From Bradyrhizobium huanghuaihaiense (GTDB taxonomy: Bacteria; Pseudomonadota; Alphaproteobacteria; Rhizobiales; Xanthobacteraceae), in assembly GCF_007830635.1 (NCBI RefSeq), contig NZ_VLLA01000008.1, forward strand, positions 186,001 through 250,000: a stretch of 64,000 nucleotides of DNA, given 5' to 3'. Shown one piece after another: positions 55,002 through 63,107 of this stretch. The stretch's first letter is position 1. Each line of letters opens with the position of its first letter. A program made the translations under genes and the position numbers. The notes below the pieces were generated by a model. The model searched no databases, had not been told where the DNA came from, and saw only the letters and a list, made by a program, of their open reading frames with translations.

Positions 55002-55901
55002 ATGCTCACCGTCACCAGCCTCTGGATTCCCTTCACCGTCATTGCTGCGCTCGGCCAGGTCGCGCGCAATGCGATGCAGCGGTCGTTGACGAAGCCGCTG
55101 GGGACCTGGGGCGCGACCAATATCCGCTTCCTGTTCGGCTTCCCGTTCTCGCTGCTGTTTCTCGGCGTGGTGCTGGTCGCGACCGGCGATCATATCGGTA
55201 TGCCGCCGGCCGTATTCTGGCCGTGGCTGCTGCTCGGCGCGCTCAGCCAGATCGTTGCCACCGGCCTGATGCTGCTCGCGATGAACGACCGCTCCTTCGT
55301 GGTGACGACGGCCTACCTCAAGACCGAGGCGATCCAGACCGCGATCTTCGGCTTCGTCTTCCTCGGCGATCATCTGACCTGGCTCAAGGTGTTGGCGATC
55401 GTGATCGCGACCGTCGGCGTCGTCATCACCGCGCTGCGCCCCGGCGGGGAGAAGAGTTTTGCGGAATTGAAGCCGACCATCACCGGCCTCGTCGCCGCGG
55501 CGGCGTTCGCGCTCTCAGCGGTTGGTTTTCGCGGCGCGATCATCACCGTGCCGAACGTGTCGTTCGTGACGGCCTCGTCGTTCACGCTGGTGCTCGGCCT
55601 GTTCGTGCAGACGCTGGTGCTGACGATCTACCTGCTCTGGCGCGCGCCGGACGTGCTGCGCGGCATCCTCGGCATGTGGCGGCCGTCGATGCTGGCTGGC
55701 TTCACGGGCGCCTTCGCCTCGCAGTTCTGGTTCCTGGCCTTCGCGCTGACGGCGGCCGCCAATGTCCGCACGCTCGCATTGATCGAGGTGCTGTTCGCGC
55801 AAGGCGTCGCCTACTACTCGTTCAAGCAGCCGATCGCGCCGCGCGAGCTTATCGGCATCGCGCTGATCGTGATTGGCGTTGCGGTGCTGGTGGGGGCCTA
55901 A
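55002..55901 (+). CDS. EamA-family (DMT) transporter
   Basis: 299 residues from ATG 55002 (MLTVTSLWIPFTVIAALGQV); the frame extends upstream to a TTG without support. Ten membrane segments in two EamA halves. IRFLFGFPFSLLFLGVVLVA and TAYLKTEAIQTAIFGFVFLG are typical of a group close to the S-adenosylmethionine or nucleotide-sugar-like DMT exporters of Rhizobiales. Inner membrane, substrate unknown. It is not closely similar to the transporter at 42,608. Confidence 0.85.
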   Translation: MLTVTSLWIPFTVIAALGQVARNAMQRSLTKPLGTWGATNIRFLFGFPFSLLFLGVVLVATGDHIGMPPAVFWPWLLLGALSQIVATGLMLLAMNDRSFVVTTAYLKTEAIQTAIFGFVFLGDHLTWLKVLAIVIATVGVVITALRPGGEKSFAELKPTITGLVAAAAFALSAVGFRGAIITVPNVSFVTASSFTLVLGLFVQTLVLTIYLLWRAPDVLRGILGMWRPSMLAGFTGAFASQFWFLAFALTAAANVRTLALIEVLFAQGVAYYSFKQPIAPRELIGIALIVIGVAVLVGA

Positions 55902-56380
55902 TTCCGGTCTTCCGGCAGCGTCGGCAGCGGCGAGACCTCGATGCCTTCGTCGATCAGCGACTTTGCCTCTTCGGGCGAGGCCTCGCCGTAGATCGGGCGG
56001 TGCTCCTTGTCGCCGTAATGCATGGCGCGGGCTTCGTTCGCAAAACGCTCGCCGACATTGTCGGCGTTCTTGACGATGTGATCGCGCAGCTCCTTGAGCT
56101 TGGCGCGCAGCTCGCGCTCCTGCGACATCAGCAGCGAGGTCGGCCCTGACGGCGCAGCCTCGGGCGTGGTCGCAGCCACGGGTTCCGGCGGCGGTGTCGC
56201 GCGCCCGCGGCCCTTCTTGCCGACGATGCGCGGAGCCATGATCGCCTTGTCGACCTTGGCCGAGCCGCAGATCGGGCAGGTCACGAGCTTGCGCTTTACC
56301 TGCGACTCATAGGCCGACGAGCTCTGGAACCAGCTCTCGAAGGCGTGGTTACGGTCGCAATGGAGCGCATAGCGGATCAT
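55898..56380 (-). CDS. DUF1178 family protein
   Basis: 160 residues. Starts MIRYALHCDRNHAFESWFQS with CPICGS near 35-40, giving two zinc-binding type cysteine/histidine groups (C8/H12 and C35/C38). The middle is a proline/alanine linker and the C-terminus has FANEARAMHYGDKEHRPIYG and EEAKSLIDEGIEV, the conserved end of DUF1178. Function unknown. It overlaps the nitrilase gene by 4 bases and is last in the comF-grxC-nitrilase operon. Confidence 0.9.
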   Translation of the reverse strand: MIRYALHCDRNHAFESWFQSSSAYESQVKRKLVTCPICGSAKVDKAIMAPRIVGKKGRGRATPPPEPVAATTPEAAPSGPTSLLMSQERELRAKLKELRDHIVKNADNVGERFANEARAMHYGDKEHRPIYGEASPEEAKSLIDEGIEVSPLPTLPEDRN

Positions 56381-57255
56381 GCCGATCCCCGTACGAGGTG
56401 CAGATGGTCCGGCCCGGCCTTGGGGTCGGCGACGCCGAAGCGGCGGCCATGCTGGAGCGAGGGAATTGCGCGGCGCGCGGTCTCGACCTTGGCCGGGTCG
56501 ATCTTCGCCATGATGATGCCGGGCTCGACATCGCCCTCGGCGAGGATCTCGCCCCAGGGATCGATGATCAGCGAGTGACCATAGGTCTCGCGCTTGTTCT
56601 CATGCAGGCCTGCCTGCGCCGCGGCAAAGATGAAGCAGCCGGTCTCGATTGCGCGGGAACGCAGCAGCACGTGCCAATGCGCTTCACCGGTCTTGCGGGT
56701 GAAGGCGGACGGCACCGTGATGAAGTAGGCGCCGCTCTCGGCCAGCGCGCGGTACAGCGCGGGGAAGCGCACGTCGTAGCAGATCGTCAGTCCGACCCGG
56801 CCCCAGGGCAGGTCGGAGATCACGGCGGTCTCGCCCGGCTGGTAGTTGGCGGATTCGCGATAGCTCTCGCCGTCCGGCAGCTCGATGTCAAACATGTGGA
56901 TCTTGTCGTAGCTCGCGAGCACATTGCCCTCGGGCCCGATCAGGAAGGAACGGTTGACCGCTTTCTCCTCCGAGAAGCGCAGCGCTAGCGAGCCGACATG
57001 GATGTGGATCTTCAGCTCCGCCGCCAGCGCGCGGTAGGCCTTCAGCGAAGTGTCGTCCTCTTCGCTCTGGAGATGCTCGAACAGCGCCTTGCGGTTCAGC
57101 TGCATCATGTTGCTGACTTCGGGCGTCTGCACGTAGTCGGCGCCGCCCGCAGCAGCCTGCCGGATCAGCCTGGTGGCCTGCGCAAGGCTGGGCTCCGGCA
57201 ACAGACCGGTGCGCATCTGCACCATCGCGGCGGTGAAGGTCCTATTGTCGCTCAT
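56377..57255 (-). CDS. Carbon-nitrogen hydrolase (nitrilase superfamily, Nit1/Nit2-like)
   Basis: 292 residues. Catalytic triad: Glu near 41-45 (DYVQTPEVSNMMQ), Lys in YDKIHMFDIELP and Cys in GLTICYDVRFPALYRALAES. HMFDIELPDGESYRES marks the Nit1/Nit2 branch, whose known role is hydrolysis of deaminated glutathione or omega-amides. Adjacency to grxC fits a link with glutathione. It overlaps both neighbours by 4 bases. Confidence 0.92.
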   Translation of the reverse strand: MSDNRTFTAAMVQMRTGLLPEPSLAQATRLIRQAAAGGADYVQTPEVSNMMQLNRKALFEHLQSEEDDTSLKAYRALAAELKIHIHVGSLALRFSEEKAVNRSFLIGPEGNVLASYDKIHMFDIELPDGESYRESANYQPGETAVISDLPWGRVGLTICYDVRFPALYRALAESGAYFITVPSAFTRKTGEAHWHVLLRSRAIETGCFIFAAAQAGLHENKRETYGHSLIIDPWGEILAEGDVEPGIIMAKIDPAKVETARRAIPSLQHGRRFGVADPKAGPDHLHLVRGSA

Positions 57256-57545
57256 GATACCGCCTTCACGCTTTCGAGCAGGCCGTCGAGCTTGCCCTCG
57301 CGGTCCAGCGCGTAGAGGTCATCGCAGCCGCCGACATGGGTGCCGCCGATCCAGATCTGCGGGAAGGTCGAGCCGTCGCCGGCGCGGTCGTACATCTCCT
57401 GGCGCCAGGTTGGGTTCTTGGCGACGTCGAACTCGGCGAAGGTCGCCTTCTTGCGGGTCAGCAGGGACCTCGCGGCGGAACAATAGCCGCAGCCCGGCCG
57501 GGTGTAGATCTCGACAGCAGCAGTCATCTCGTCTGGCGCTTTCAT
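57252..57545 (-). CDS. grxC: Glutaredoxin 3
   Basis: 97 residues. Dithiol active site CGYC in VEIYTRPGCGYCSAARSLLT, cis-Pro in STFPQIWIGGTHVGGCDDLY. It reduces disulfides with glutathione in the cytoplasm. A start at 57,527 (MTAAVEIYTRP) is also possible and would give the usual family N-terminus. The stop overlaps the nitrilase start by 4 bases. Confidence 0.95.
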   Translation of the reverse strand: MKAPDEMTAAVEIYTRPGCGYCSAARSLLTRKKATFAEFDVAKNPTWRQEMYDRAGDGSTFPQIWIGGTHVGGCDDLYALDREGKLDGLLESVKAVS

Positions 57546-57574
57546 GTCATGAATTCATTGAATTATATGGGACT

Positions 57575-58372
57575 TCACCTGACCTCCACAACCCGGGCGA
57601 ACACCAGCACGTCAACCTGGGCTGCCTTGGCACGGAGCAGGGCGCGCGCGCAGGCATCCAATGTCGCACCCGAGGTCAGGACATCGTCGATCAGGACGAC
57701 GCGGCGGCCCTGGACCTCGGCCTGACGGTCCGGAGATACCTGGAATGCGCCCTGCACATTGGTGGCGCGCTGGGCCCGCGACAGGCCGATCTGCTGCTCG
57801 GTGGCGCGCACCCGCCGCAGCACGTCGCCACGCACCTTGACGCCGCTCTGCCGCTCGATCACGCGCGCCAGCGCTCCGGACTGGTTGTAGCGGCGGCGCC
57901 AGGCCCGCCGCCAATGCAGGGGCACCGGCACCAGCATGTCGGCGCCGGTCAGCAGCCCGCCACCCGCGCGTGCCATCCAGCGGCCCATGGCCGGTGCCAG
58001 GTCGGTGCGGTCCTGGTATTTCAGCGCATGCACCAGCGTGCGCGCGACGTCATCATAGCGCACCGCCGCGCGGGCACGCTGGTAGGCCGGCGGGCTCGCG
58101 ATCGCCTCCATCGACAGCATGTCGGGGCCGGGATCATAGACGAAGGGAATGCCGAGCCGCGGACAATAGGGCCGCTCGATGAACGACAGGCGCGCCCAGC
58201 ACGCCGCACACACGCCCTCGCCGTCCACCGGCTCGCGGCAGGACACGCACAGCGTCGGCAGCGCAATGTCGAGGGCGAGCCGCGCCGCGCGTGACAGCAC
58301 GTGGCGGCCAGCCGTCCATGCGGCACGCAGCGGTGCGGCGATAGAACGGGCTGGGGCGGCGTCGGTTTCCAT
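57575..58372 (-). CDS. comF: ComF family protein
   Basis: 265 residues. N-terminal double zinc knuckle (CVSCREPVDGEGVCAACWAR, about 43-62) and C-terminal phosphoribosyltransferase fold with the PRPP loop VVLIDDVLTSGATLDACARA. Known in competence and DNA uptake in other bacteria; the exact reaction is unsettled. First gene of the comF-grxC-nitrilase-DUF1178 operon. Confidence 0.92.
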   Translation of the reverse strand: METDAAPARSIAAPLRAAWTAGRHVLSRAARLALDIALPTLCVSCREPVDGEGVCAACWARLSFIERPYCPRLGIPFVYDPGPDMLSMEAIASPPAYQRARAAVRYDDVARTLVHALKYQDRTDLAPAMGRWMARAGGGLLTGADMLVPVPLHWRRAWRRRYNQSGALARVIERQSGVKVRGDVLRRVRATEQQIGLSRAQRATNVQGAFQVSPDRQAEVQGRRVVLIDDVLTSGATLDACARALLRAKAAQVDVLVFARVVEVR

Positions 58373-58427
58373 GCGGGAAGGCTAGCGTTCTGCTTGCCGC
58401 GCCTCAAGCCGCTCTCTCGTGCCCCCG

Positions 58428-58577
58428 GACGCAGCGCAGCGCCCCCGGCGATGCGAAGCATCGTCCGGTGCGGTGCGCTGCAGAGCCGGGGCCCATCTCA
58501 CCGCAGCATATGGCGTTGCCTTCTGGGTCCCGGCTCTGCGCAGCAGCGCCAAGAGCGCTGCAGCGCGTCCGGGACAC
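58428..58577. repeat. REP/BIME-like doublet (GACGCAGCGCAGCG type), left of the methyltransferase
   Basis: A left unit CCGGACGCAGCGCAGCG… and CAGAGCCGGGGCCCA pair imperfectly with the right unit TGGGTCCCGGCTCTGCGCAG…CTGCAGCGCGTCCGGGACA. The right end touches the ribosome site of the gene at 58,594. A relative lies at 59,477. Confidence 0.7.
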
Positions 58578-58593
58578 GAGAGAGGAGATTGCA

Positions 58594-59472
58594 ATGACCA
58601 GCATGATCGGCGTAACCAGCGGCATGGTCCAGAACCCCCAAACCCCGCCCGCCCTGTTTGATCGTGCCTTGCTGCATGCGCGGCAGCAGCGCGCGCAGGC
58701 ACAAGGTGCCGTGAGCTTCCTGCTCGATCGGGTCGGCGAGGACATGTCCGACCGGTTGGCCGCAGTGATGCGGGAGTTTCATGCGCCGGTCGATCTCTGG
58801 AGCCCCGGCGAGGGTCTGGCCTCGCTGCGCGCGCACCTTCCGTCAATCGAACGGCTCGCGCTCGATGCGGCCGGCGCCGAAAAACTGCCTTTCGCGCCGG
58901 AAAGCCTCGATCTCGTCGTCTCGGCGCTGGCGCTGCAATTCGTCAACGACCTGCCGGGCGTTTTCGCGCAAATCCGTCGCGCGCTGAAGCCGGATGGGCT
59001 GCTGCTTGCCGCGATGATCGGCGGCGACAGCCTGTCCGAGCTGCGGCAGGCCTTTGCCGCGGCGGAAGCTGAATGTGAGGGCGGTGTGTCGCCGCGTGTC
59101 GCGCCCTTCGCTGACCTTCGCGACGTCGGCGCGCTGTTGCAGCGGGCGGGCTTCGCGTTGCCGGTGACCGACGTCGACCGCGTCGTGGTGCGCTATGGCA
59201 ATGCGTTCGCGCTGATGCAGGATCTCCGCCGCATGGGCGCGGCCAACGTGCTGATCGAACGCCGCCGCACACCGAGCCGCCGCGCGACGTTGCTGCGGAT
59301 GGCCGAGATCTATGCCGAGCGCTTTGCCGATGCCGACGGACGCATCCGCGCGACATTCGACATCATCTGGCTCTCCGGCTGGGCGCCGCATGCGAGCCAG
59401 CAGCAGCCACTCAAGCCGGGGTCGGCGAAAGCGAGCCTGGCGGAGGCGGTGAGGAAGGCGGGGAAGGAGTGA
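58594..59472 (+). CDS. SAM-dependent methyltransferase (BioC/NDUFAF5-like)
   Basis: 292 residues from ATG 58594 with an AGAGGAG site; the upstream frame extension is repeat sequence. FDRALLHARQQRAQAQGAVS at the start and LPFAPESLDLVVSALALQFV NDLPG in the centre match the BioC-like group that includes the mitochondrial complex I assembly factor NDUFAF5. Motif I is weak, as in NDUFAF5 relatives. It is bracketed by two doublets of the same repeat and faces mutT convergently. Confidence 0.85.
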   Translation: MTSMIGVTSGMVQNPQTPPALFDRALLHARQQRAQAQGAVSFLLDRVGEDMSDRLAAVMREFHAPVDLWSPGEGLASLRAHLPSIERLALDAAGAEKLPFAPESLDLVVSALALQFVNDLPGVFAQIRRALKPDGLLLAAMIGGDSLSELRQAFAAAEAECEGGVSPRVAPFADLRDVGALLQRAGFALPVTDVDRVVVRYGNAFALMQDLRRMGAANVLIERRRTPSRRATLLRMAEIYAERFADADGRIRATFDIIWLSGWAPHASQQQPLKPGSAKASLAEAVRKAGKE

Positions 59473-59476
59473 CGCG

Positions 59477-59599
59477 TGTCCCGGACGCGCTGCAGCGTTC
59501 TTACGCTGCTGCGCAGAGCCGGGACCCAGCCTGCCGCTAGCATGGGCCCCGGCTCAGCAGCGCACCGCAAGAGCGCTGCGCTGCGTCCGGGGCACAGCG
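59477..59599. repeat. REP/BIME-like doublet (GTCCCGGACGCGC type), right of the methyltransferase
   Basis: Left unit TGTCCCGGACGCGCTGCAGC…GCAGAGCCGGGACCCA and right unit GGGCCCCGGCTCAGCAGCGC…GCTGCGTCCGGGGCAC are imperfect inverted copies of each other and of the doublet at 58,428. Confidence 0.7.
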
Positions 59600-59602
59600 G
59601 GC

Positions 59603-60013
59603 TCACATCAGCAAATCAATCAGATGCGGGATCAGCGGAATGTCCGCGGGCGGCATCGGGTAGTCGCGCAGCTTGTTGGCGCGGACCCAGGCGAGGTTCT
59701 GGCCCTCGCGTGCAGTCACCATCCCTTCCCAGCGCCGGCAGATGTAGAGCGGCATCAACAGATGAAACGTCTCGTAGCCGTAGCTGGCGAAAGTCAGCGG
59801 CGCCAGGCACGGCTCGGCGACGGTGATGCCGAGCTCCTCGTGCAGTTCTCGGATCAGGCTCTGCTCCGGCCGTTCGCCCGGCTCGAGCTTGCCGCCGGGG
59901 AATTCCCACAGGCCGGCCAGTGTCTTGCCTTCGGGGCGCTGCGCGATCAGGACGCGCTTGTCGGCGTCCACCAGCGCGCAGGCCACCACCAGTGTCAGTT
60001 TGAGATCGGCCAT
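59603..60013 (-). CDS. mutT: 8-oxo-dGTP diphosphatase MutT (Nudix)
   Basis: 136 residues from ATG 60013; a longer frame to the right is a shadow of the divergent gene. Nudix box GGKLEPGERPEQSLIRELHE then ELGI (GX5EX7REUXEEXGU) is complete. LKLTLVVACALVDADKRVLI and PEGKTLAGLWEFPGGK are typical of MutT. It removes oxidised guanine nucleotides. It lies downstream of argJ in many relatives; here a TadG-like gene intervenes. Confidence 0.93.
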   Translation of the reverse strand: MADLKLTLVVACALVDADKRVLIAQRPEGKTLAGLWEFPGGKLEPGERPEQSLIRELHEELGITVAEPCLAPLTFASYGYETFHLLMPLYICRRWEGMVTAREGQNLAWVRANKLRDYPMPPADIPLIPHLIDLLM

Positions 60014-60151
60014 GCCTGAAGTCGCTCGCTGAGGATGGGGCCGTAACGGTTCGTTAACTCCGTCGCGGTCCGCGTTTCTACCGCTCCCATAAGTCATATT
60101 TAATCGACGGTTCCTAGAGTGGAAACGATTGAACCATTCCGGGGCCGACCC

Positions 60152-61483
60152 ATGCGCGCTGCGATTTGCTCGATGATGCGCCGTCTTGTCCGCGACCGGC
60201 GCGGCAATGTCGCGGTGATCTTCGCATTGTGCTGTGTCCCGCTGATCACGGTGGTCGGCTGTGCGGTCGATTACTCCCGTGCGACGCAGGTCCGCTCCAA
60301 GCTCCAGGCCGCGGCCGATGCGGCCAGCGTCGGCTCGGTCGCCAAGACCTCGCCGGCCTTTGCGGCCGCGGGCTCGATGACCTCGGACGGCGCGATCCCG
60401 GCCGGCGTCACCGACGCCACGAACATCTTCAATGCCAACGTCGCCAACCTGACCGGCTATACGCTGAACAGCGTCACGCCGACGGTGGTCAAGTCCGGCT
60501 CGACTGTCACCTCGACAGTCTCGTTCACCGGCACCATCAACACCATGTTCCTCGGCGTCATCGGCAGGAGCGCGATGACCATGAGCGGGACGTCGACCGC
60601 GACGGCGACCATGCCGCTCTATGTCGACTTCTACCTCCTGCTGGACAATTCGCCATCGATGGGTGTGGCGGCGACGCCGGCGGACGTCAGCAAGATGGTC
60701 AACAACACGTCCGACAAATGCGCCTTCGCCTGTCACGACTACAACGACGCGAACAACTACTACAACCTCGCCAAGACGCTCGGGGTGACGACGCGGATCG
60801 ACGTGCTGCGCAGCGCGACCCAGTCGCTGATGGACACGGCGGGTGCCACCGAGACCTATTCGAACCAGTTCCGCATGGCGATCTACGATTTCGGCGCCTC
60901 GTCGAAGACCATCGGCCTGCGCGCGCTGTTCTCGCTGTCGGCGAGCCTCTCGAGCGCGAAGACGGCGGCAGGCACCATCGACCTGATGGGCGTCTACGGC
61001 AACAACGATTCCTACACCGCCGACAAGGATACGCAGTTCAGCACGGTGTTCCCGGCGCTCAACAGCGCGATCAGCGCGCCGGGCGCCGGCACGTCGGCGG
61101 CGCCGATGAAATATCTGTTCTTCGTCTCCGACGGCGTCGCCGACGAGTACAACACCGGCTGCTCCAAGCCGACCGTGAGCGGCGGACGCTGCCAGTCGCC
61201 GATCGACGTTTCGCTCTGCACCACCATCAAGAACCGCGCGATCAAGATCGCGGTGCTCTACACCACCTATCTGCAGCTGCCGACCAACTCCTGGTACATG
61301 ACCTACGTCGACCCCTTCAACAAGGGACCGTTCGGGCCGTCGCCGAACAGCGAGATCGCGCAGAACATGCAGAGCTGTGCCTCGCCGGGGCTGTATTTCG
61401 AGGTGAGCCCGACGCAAGGCATCTCGGACGCCATGAACGCGCTGTTCAAGAAGGCGGTCGCCGACGCAAGGATTTCGGGGTGA
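60152..61483 (+). CDS. TadG-like protein with Tad-type N-terminus and von Willebrand A region (paralogue)
   Basis: About 443 residues from ATG 60152; the frame also opens at a GTG at 60,119. MRRLVRDRRGNVAVIFALCC is the TadE/TadG hallmark with one membrane helix. A vWA-like domain starts at FYLLLDNSPSMGVAATPADV and holds CAFACHDYNDANNYYNLAKT. Order, motifs and the C-terminus (AMNALFKKAVADARISG) match the protein at 22,698-23,996. It is probably anchored in the inner membrane. No other tad genes nearby. Confidence 0.82.
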   Translation: MRAAICSMMRRLVRDRRGNVAVIFALCCVPLITVVGCAVDYSRATQVRSKLQAAADAASVGSVAKTSPAFAAAGSMTSDGAIPAGVTDATNIFNANVANLTGYTLNSVTPTVVKSGSTVTSTVSFTGTINTMFLGVIGRSAMTMSGTSTATATMPLYVDFYLLLDNSPSMGVAATPADVSKMVNNTSDKCAFACHDYNDANNYYNLAKTLGVTTRIDVLRSATQSLMDTAGATETYSNQFRMAIYDFGASSKTIGLRALFSLSASLSSAKTAAGTIDLMGVYGNNDSYTADKDTQFSTVFPALNSAISAPGAGTSAAPMKYLFFVSDGVADEYNTGCSKPTVSGGRCQSPIDVSLCTTIKNRAIKIAVLYTTYLQLPTNSWYMTYVDPFNKGPFGPSPNSEIAQNMQSCASPGLYFEVSPTQGISDAMNALFKKAVADARISG

Positions 61484-61491
61484 TGCCAGAG

Positions 61492-61575
61492 CCGTCATTC
61501 CGGGGCGATGCGTCAGCATCGAACCCGGAATCTCGAGATTCCGGGTTCTCGCTTCGCGAGCCCCGGAATGACGGC
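61492..61575. repeat. REP-like hairpin doublet (CATTCCGGGGCGATGCG type)
   Basis: GTCATTCCGGGGCGATGCG-tca-GCATCGAACCCGGAAT is a hairpin, followed by TCTCGAGA and the inverted half ATTCCGGGTTCTCGCTTCGC ending CCCCGGAATGAC. The doublet separates the convergent tadG-like and argJ genes. Confidence 0.8.
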
Positions 61576-61579
61576 TGCA

Positions 61580-62821
61580 CTAAGACCTGTAATCCCCGTT
61601 GATCGCCACATATTCCTTGGTGAGGTCACAGGTCATGACGCGGTCGCGGCCCTTGCCGAGGCCGAGCGAGACCTTGATTGCGATCTCCGGCGCCTTCATC
61701 GCTTCCGACACCTGCGCCTCGTCGTAGTCGGGATCGCGCGCGCCGCTCTTGGCGACGCGGATGCCGTTGAACGAGATCGAGAGCTTGTCGCGATCGGCCG
61801 GCTCGCCGGCCTTGCCGACGGCCATCACCACGCGGCCCCAATTGGCGTCCTCGCCGGCGATCGCGGTCTTGACCAGCGGCGAGTTCGCGATCGACATCGC
61901 GATCTTGCGCGCCGAGGCCTTGGTCTTGGCGCCCTCGACGGTGATCTCGACCAGCTTGCGCGCGCCTTCGCCGTCGCGGGCGACCTGCTCGGCGAGGTTG
62001 GCGAGCACCTGGGTGAAGGCCTTGACGAAGGCCTTCAGGCGCGGGTCGCTGGCGCGGCTGATCTTTGGTGCGCCATGCTCGGCAGCGGCGCCGGTCGCGA
62101 ATGCCAGCAGCGTGTCCGAAGTGGAAGTGTCGCCATCGATCGTCACGGCATTGAACGTGTCCTCGACGCCGCTCTTGAGCAGGGCCTGCAGCGCGGCGGG
62201 CGCGATCGGCGCGTCGGTGAAGATGAAGGACAGCATCGTCGCCATATCGGGGGCGATCATGCCGGCGCCCTTGGCCATGCCGTTGATGGTGACCTTGGCC
62301 TTGCCGAGCTTGACGGTCGCGGTCGCGACCTTCGGGAAGGTGTCGGTGGTCATGATCGCCTTGGCCGCGGCGAGATAGTCGCCGGGTTCGGCGGTCTCGG
62401 CGAGGCGGCCGAGCACGCCGTCGAACTTGGTCGCATCCAGCGGCTCGCCGATCACGCCGGTCGAGGCCAGGAAGATCTCGCTCTCGCTGCATCCTACCGC
62501 CTTGGCCGCGATCTTCGCGGTCAGTGCGGTGGAGGCGCGGCCAGTCTTGCCGGTGAAAGCGTTGGCATTGCCGGAATTGACCACCAGCGCGCGCGCCTTG
62601 CCGCCCTTTAGTTTTGCGCGGCACCATTCGACCGGCGCGGAGGGGCATTTCGACTTGGTGAAGACGCCGGCGACCGCCGTGCCCTTGTCCATCACCGCCA
62701 GCAGCACGTCGGTGCGGTTCTTGTAGCGGATGCCGGCCTCGGCCGTCGCAAGGCGGATGCCCGCGATCACGGGCATGTCGGGAACGTGTTTCGGGGCAAG
62801 CGGGGAGACGGAGGTGGACAT
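61580..62821 (-). CDS. argJ: Bifunctional glutamate N-acetyltransferase / N-acetylglutamate synthase
   Basis: 413 residues. The self-cleavage site is in MIAPDMATMLSFIFTDAPIA, where Thr becomes the new N-terminal nucleophile. KCPSAPVEWCRAKLKGGKAR and NSGNANAFTGKTG are typical. It moves acetyl from N-acetylornithine to glutamate and may also use acetyl-CoA in arginine synthesis. It lies downstream of the parvulin gene on the same strand with a repeat between. Confidence 0.96.
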   Translation of the reverse strand: MSTSVSPLAPKHVPDMPVIAGIRLATAEAGIRYKNRTDVLLAVMDKGTAVAGVFTKSKCPSAPVEWCRAKLKGGKARALVVNSGNANAFTGKTGRASTALTAKIAAKAVGCSESEIFLASTGVIGEPLDATKFDGVLGRLAETAEPGDYLAAAKAIMTTDTFPKVATATVKLGKAKVTINGMAKGAGMIAPDMATMLSFIFTDAPIAPAALQALLKSGVEDTFNAVTIDGDTSTSDTLLAFATGAAAEHGAPKISRASDPRLKAFVKAFTQVLANLAEQVARDGEGARKLVEITVEGAKTKASARKIAMSIANSPLVKTAIAGEDANWGRVVMAVGKAGEPADRDKLSISFNGIRVAKSGARDPDYDEAQVSEAMKAPEIAIKVSLGLGKGRDRVMTCDLTKEYVAINGDYRS

Positions 62822-62895
62822 CGTGAGCTTCCGGTAACGGGGAGGGAGGCGCTTCCTATCATCTCACTCGGCGGATTGGGAGAGGCGCGCTTCAT

Positions 62896-63015
62896 CGTCG
62901 TCCTGGCGAAAGCCAGGACCCATTACCACCGTCATCAATTGTTCACGAAGGCCACGACCGCTGGCGCAAACCAACACTTGTTGCGGCGTATGGGTCCTGG
63001 CTTTCGCCAGGACGA
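62896..63015. repeat. REP/BIME-like hairpin doublet (GTCGTCCTGGCG type)
   Basis: Arms CGTCGTCCTGGCGAAAGCCA and TGGCTTTCGCCAGGACGAC are inverted copies, and each is a hairpin by itself (CCTGGC-gaaa-GCCAGG). The CCCATTACCACC core start matches the copies at 29,687 and 54,760, although the stem sequence differs. Confidence 0.82.
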
Positions 63016-63047
63016 CAGTTGTAGTTGCCGCGCCCGTCCACACTACG

Positions 63048-63082
63048 CCCCAAAAGCAAATGGCCGGGACATGCCCGGCCAT
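63048..63082 (-). terminator. Intrinsic terminator after the parvulin gene
   Basis: On the minus strand: nine-base stem ATGGCCGGG-catgt-CCCGGCCAT followed by TTGCTTTTGG, 26 bases after the stop codon. Confidence 0.85.
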
Positions 63083-63107
63083 CGCGACGTCGAAATGTCT
63101 TCGCGGC

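Noticed and set aside
60166..61602. 478-codon frame over the second TadG-like gene
   Set aside because: Arginine-rich alternative frame of a gene with clear motifs.
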